From Methylococcaceae bacterium (GTDB lineage: Bacteria > Pseudomonadota > Gammaproteobacteria > Methylococcales > Methylomonadaceae), in assembly GCA_021647145.1 (NCBI GenBank), contig JAKIVF010000080.1:1-16108 (forward strand): a stretch of DNA of 16,108 nt. The letters run 5' to 3'. Shown here in pieces: positions 13,768-16,108 of this stretch (position 1 is the stretch's first letter; the number at the start of each line of letters is the position of its first letter). The position numbers and the translations under genes are program-made. The notes below the pieces were generated by a model. The model worked only from the letters and a program-made list of their open reading frames with translations, had not been told where the DNA came from and did not search any database.

Positions 13768-14502
13768 TTAGGTATTATTCTGTCGAACAAAAAAACGAGA
13801 TAATAATAATCCCATTTCAAATAGAAACCAGATAGGCAGAGCCAACAAGGTTTGAGAGATTGCATCTGGTGGTGTTAAAAACATACCTACAATAAAAGCA
13901 CCTACAATCACGTAAGGCCGTTTTTCTGCCAGGCTTTGTGGTGTGGCAAGCCCTGTCCAAACCAGAAGAATAGTGAAAATAGGGACTTCAAATGATAAGC
14001 CGAAAGCAAAAAATAGAGTAAGAACAAAGTCTAAATACTTGCTTATATCAGTCATTACAGCAACACCGGCGGGAGCTGCGGCAGTTAAAAAACCAAAAAC
14101 CAAAGGAAAAACTACAAAATAGGCAAAGGCAATACCCAAGTAAAATAACAAAGTACTGCCCAGTAAAAGGGGGAAAATCAGTTTTTTTTCATTGCTATAC
14201 AGCCCTGGTGCTACAAAACCCCAAAAATGAAATAGAATAACAGGGACTGAAAAAAAGATAGAAGCGACTAAAACTAATTTAAATGGCGTAAAAAATGGAG
14301 AAGCAACATCGGTTGCAATCATAGTGCTATTTTCTGGCATGTGTTGGAGTAACGGGCCAGATAAGAAAGCATAAATATCATTTGCAAATGGAGCTGCACA
14401 TAAAAAAACAACTAGAATAAAAGCAACAACTCTTAATAACCGGCTACGTAACTCAATTAAGTGGCTAATAAAGGGGTGTTCAACAGGCTCATTTTGGGTC
14501 AT
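13768..14502 (-). CDS. tatC: Sec-independent (Tat) translocase subunit TatC
   Basis: Polytopic inner-membrane core of the twin-arginine translocase; with TatB it recognises the RR signal peptide of folded substrates. The 244 residues start with the conserved cytoplasmic helix HPFISHLIELRSRLLRV (9-25) and have six membrane helices. Recognisable segments include the periplasmic loop after helix one, FWGFVAPGLYSNEKK near the helix two/three junction, and the FGLSFEVPIF helix (about 167-176) with a conserved Glu. The ATG overlaps the tatB 3' end by 14 bases with no Shine-Dalgarno, so translation is coupled to tatB. It is the last gene of the his-tat operon. Confidence 0.97.
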   Translation of the reverse strand: MTQNEPVEHPFISHLIELRSRLLRVVAFILVVFLCAAPFANDIYAFLSGPLLQHMPENSTMIATDVASPFFTPFKLVLVASIFFSVPVILFHFWGFVAPGLYSNEKKLIFPLLLGSTLLFYLGIAFAYFVVFPLVFGFLTAAAPAGVAVMTDISKYLDFVLTLFFAFGLSFEVPIFTILLVWTGLATPQSLAEKRPYVIVGAFIVGMFLTPPDAISQTLLALPIWFLFEMGLLLSRFFVRQNNT

Positions 14503-14806
14503 TTATTTGCTTTGATTGATCTTTAAGGGACTGTTTTATAGACTGAGTATTTTTTTTAAAAGTGCTGGAGGTGTCTTCAATAGTGTTTTTAAAGTCATCT
14601 ACTGTAGGGTGTTGTTTAAGCATTTGACGTATTTCTTCTTCTTGTAGCTCTTCTTTTATTTCTGACTTGACCGAGGCCACCATATTCTTTGTTTTACCTA
14701 CCCAAAAACCAGCTATTCTGGCAACTTTAGGTAATTTTTCAGGGCCAATAACGATTAGGCTAACAATCGCAACAAGACATAATTCCCAAAAGCCAATATC
14801 AAACAT
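14489..14806 (-). CDS. tatB: Sec-independent (Tat) translocase subunit TatB
   Basis: Single-span inner-membrane partner of TatC in the Tat substrate receptor. The 105 residues show the standard plan: N-terminal FDIGFWELCLVAIVSLIVIG with Glu8 in the membrane helix, the GPEKLPKVAR hinge, then an amphipathic, charged helix with EIKEELQEEEIRQML and a polar tail. It follows tatA by 1 base and overlaps tatC. The MFDIGFWEL start and GPEKLP separate it from TatA. Confidence 0.95.
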   Translation of the reverse strand: MFDIGFWELCLVAIVSLIVIGPEKLPKVARIAGFWVGKTKNMVASVKSEIKEELQEEEIRQMLKQHPTVDDFKNTIEDTSSTFKKNTQSIKQSLKDQSKQINDPK

Positions 14807-14807
14807 A

Positions 14808-15029
14808 TTATTTCTCAGACTTTTCTTGCTGTTTTGAAGTAACTTCGCTATCTATTGTATTGGCATCTTCTTCGGGTATTTTTTTATCCTCTTCACCCTC
14901 TTTTACAGCAGATTTAAAGCCTTTTATTGCACCGCCTAAATCACTGCCTAAATTACGTAAACGTTTAGTTCCGAATAATACAATGACAATGGCGAGGATG
15001 ATTAATAATTGAGTAACGCTAATACCCAT
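14808..15029 (-). CDS. tatA: Sec-independent (Tat) translocase subunit TatA
   Basis: Small pore- or membrane-weakening subunit that assembles around TatBC during transport of folded proteins. The 73 residues have a short N-terminal membrane helix (about 5-18) with a polar Gln7, the invariant FG pair (18-19) followed by TKRLRNLGSDLGGAIKGFK, an amphipathic helix, and an acidic, Lys-rich tail. AGGAG stands 7 bases before the ATG (about 15037-15041 on the plus strand), one of the few good ribosome binding sites in the window, consistent with TatA being needed in excess over TatB and TatC. Confidence 0.96.
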   Translation of the reverse strand: MGISVTQLLIILAIVIVLFGTKRLRNLGSDLGGAIKGFKSAVKEGEEDKKIPEEDANTIDSEVTSKQQEKSEK

Positions 15030-15051
15030 GTCTTACTCCTGATTATGTAGA

Positions 15052-15372
15052 TTATTTATTGCTTCGTTGTGTTTTTTCTTCTAGACCGGATAAGCCAAAT
15101 CGGCGTTCTAATTCTTCTAATACATCATTAGGTCCTAAATCTTGGTTAGCAAGCATTACCATAGAATGAAACCACAAATCAGCCGTTTCATAAACAATTT
15201 GTTTTTTATTTCCATCTTTTGCAGCAATAACAGTTTCGGTAGCTTCTTCACCAATCTTTTTCAAGATGTGATCTAAACCTTTTGCATATAAACTTGCCAC
15301 ATAGGACTTATCAGCAGGTTCTTGTTTTCTCTGCTCAAGAATTTCGGCTAATTTCTGTAAAGTATCGTTCAT
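15052..15372 (-). CDS. hisE: Phosphoribosyl-ATP pyrophosphatase
   Basis: Hydrolyses phosphoribosyl-ATP to phosphoribosyl-AMP and pyrophosphate, the second step of histidine synthesis. The 106-residue all-alpha MazG-like protein has SYVASLYAKGLDHILKKIG, the metal-binding GEEATETVIAAKDG (Glu residues in EEATE) and YETADLWFHSMVML. It is separate from hisI, not fused as in enterobacteria. The ATG overlaps the hisI stop by 4 bases (ATGA), so the two enzymes are probably made together. tatA begins 22 bases beyond its stop. Confidence 0.96.
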   Translation of the reverse strand: MNDTLQKLAEILEQRKQEPADKSYVASLYAKGLDHILKKIGEEATETVIAAKDGNKKQIVYETADLWFHSMVMLANQDLGPNDVLEELERRFGLSGLEEKTQRSNK

Positions 15373-15755
15373 TTATAGATTTCTTTTGGGTCTTTTAAAA
15401 CAGGCTCATTTGTTTGCCACTGTTGGTTAACCAAGCTTCGATAAAAACAGCTTTCTCGTCCAGTATGACAAGCAATTCCGCCTTCTTGTTCAACTTTAAG
15501 CAAGATAACATCTTCATCACAATCCAGTTGAATATCAATTATTTTTTGTTGGTGACCTGACTCTTCACCTTTCCTCCATAACCGCTGACGTGAACGTGAC
15601 CAATAAACTGCATAGCCTGTTTCTACAGATAACAGTAGAGATTCACGATTCATCCATGCAAACATCACAACTCGACCTGAATCAGCTTGCTGGGAAATAA
15701 CGGGGACTAAACCTTCATTTGACCAGCGGATTTCATCTATCCATGCATTGATCAC
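15369..15755 (-). CDS. hisI: Phosphoribosyl-AMP cyclohydrolase
   Basis: Opens the adenine ring of phosphoribosyl-AMP, the third step of histidine synthesis. The 128 residues include VVMFAWMNRESL, TGYAVYWSRSRQRLWRKGEESGH, the Mg-binding DCDED (Asp78, 80, 82), and the zinc cysteines Cys79, Cys96 (GIACHTGR) and Cys103 (ESCFYR). All the metal ligands are present. The start is GTG, sharing its first base with the last base of the hisF TAG stop (TAGTG), with AGAGG a little far upstream; coupling to hisF is likely. The gene is also called hisI1 where hisE is separate. Confidence 0.96.
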   Translation of the reverse strand: MINAWIDEIRWSNEGLVPVISQQADSGRVVMFAWMNRESLLLSVETGYAVYWSRSRQRLWRKGEESGHQQKIIDIQLDCDEDVILLKVEQEGGIACHTGRESCFYRSLVNQQWQTNEPVLKDPKEIYK

Positions 15756-16108
15756 TATAACCGAACCTCTATACCTTTTGATTGCATGTGCTGTTTGGCT
15801 TGCTTAACGCTGTATTCTGCAAAGTGAAAAATACTGGCAGCTAAAACAGCATCAGCTTTACCCTTTATAACACCTTCAGCTAAATGATCAAGGTTTCCAA
15901 CGCCACCTGAAGCGATGACAGGGACTGAAACAGCATCGCTTATTGCTCGAGTAAGTTCTAAATCAAATCCTTCTCGAGTTCCATCTCTATCCATACTGGT
16001 TAGTAATATTTCACCCGCGCCAAAATCAACCATTTTGATAGCCCACTCAACAGCATCAATACCTGTTGGCTTTCGACCACCATGAGTGAAAATCTCCCAC
16101 CTATTAGG
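15755..16108 (-). CDS. hisF: Imidazole glycerol phosphate synthase subunit HisF (C-terminal part)
   Basis: Cyclase subunit that, with ammonia from HisH, makes imidazole glycerol phosphate and AICAR. Only the last 117 residues lie in the window; the frame is open to the right edge, beginning near NRWEIFTHGGRKPTGIDAV, and the N-terminal half with its catalytic Asp is outside. Seen are GAGEILLTSMDRDGT with the second active-site Asp region, VPVIASGGVG (phosphate binding) and AVLAASIFHF (second phosphate site), ending in GIEVRL. The TAG stop overlaps the hisI GTG. No internal start should be called: the Met in front of VDFGAGE lies in mid-barrel. Confidence 0.97.
   Translation of the reverse strand, partial: PNRWEIFTHGGRKPTGIDAVEWAIKMVDFGAGEILLTSMDRDGTREGFDLELTRAISDAVSVPVIASGGVGNLDHLAEGVIKGKADAVLAASIFHFAEYSVKQAKQHMQSKGIEVRL

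Noticed and set aside
13756..13769. Bidirectional terminator in the AAAATTTTTTT tract between the ZIP gene and tatC
   Set aside because: Only an A/T run, with no GC stem.
1..16108. tRNA, rRNA, CRISPR array, transposase or prophage genes
   Set aside because: None seen: no regularly repeated spacers, no integrase or transposase motifs, and no tRNA-like cloverleaf in the short intergenic gaps.

Overview
The window is AT-rich chromosomal DNA from what is almost certainly a gammaproteobacterium. The evidence is the set of conserved gene neighbourhoods: proC-yggT; trpE-trpG...trpD-trpC with no trpF/B/A nearby; bamD divergent from rluD with pgeF (yfiH) overlapping the rluD end, as in E. coli; and hisF-hisI-hisE-tatA-tatB-tatC. 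The eukaryotic-type NADP isocitrate dehydrogenase and the low GC would fit a methylotroph or marine lineage such as Methylococcales. That placement is a guess and not shown by the sequence. Gene density is high and no gene-free stretch exceeds 300 bases; the largest gap is the 240 bases after icd.

Layout. Bases 1-192 are non-coding or relic DNA with two imperfect 21-bp direct repeats 35 bp apart. Bases 193-1595 (+) hold proC and yggT, whose stop and start overlap. Bases 1660-6231 (+) hold trpE, trpG, an unexpected histidine-phosphatase-fold protein, trpD and trpC. A 15-codon open frame with a strong ribosome binding site sits in front of trpE, and its stop overlaps the trpE start. Bases 6346-8829 (+) encode a seven-helix MHYT sensor fused to PAS, GGDEF and EAL domains, a complete c-di-GMP enzyme. 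It is followed after 8 bases by icd (8838-10058). Bases 10059-10298 contain a well-formed ribosome binding site and ATG that opens a frame broken by four TAG codons, plus a 9-bp inverted repeat. Bases 10299-11141 (-) are bamD, divergent from rluD-pgeF-ZIP (11231-13744, +). Bases 13768-16108 (-) are tatC, tatB, tatA, hisE, hisI and the C-terminal half of hisF, transcribed leftward from beyond the right edge.

How the genes work together. TrpE/TrpG form anthranilate synthase, TrpD adds phosphoribosyl and TrpC makes indole-3-glycerol phosphate; PRAI (TrpF) and tryptophan synthase must be elsewhere. HisF, HisI and HisE act in the early and middle part of histidine synthesis. ProC makes proline. 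Tat, BamD and PgeF serve the envelope (folded-protein export, outer-membrane protein assembly, peptidoglycan-precursor quality control). RluD modifies 23S rRNA, the ZIP protein moves divalent metal, and ICDH supplies 2-oxoglutarate and NADPH.

Most of this is ordinary housekeeping DNA. I did not find a convincing new multi-gene system. The places most worth a second look are the TAG-interrupted frame and inverted repeat behind icd, the phosphatase-like gene inside the trp cluster, the uORF coupled to trpE, the 35-bp-spaced repeats at the left end, and the many starts with no Shine-Dalgarno sequence.
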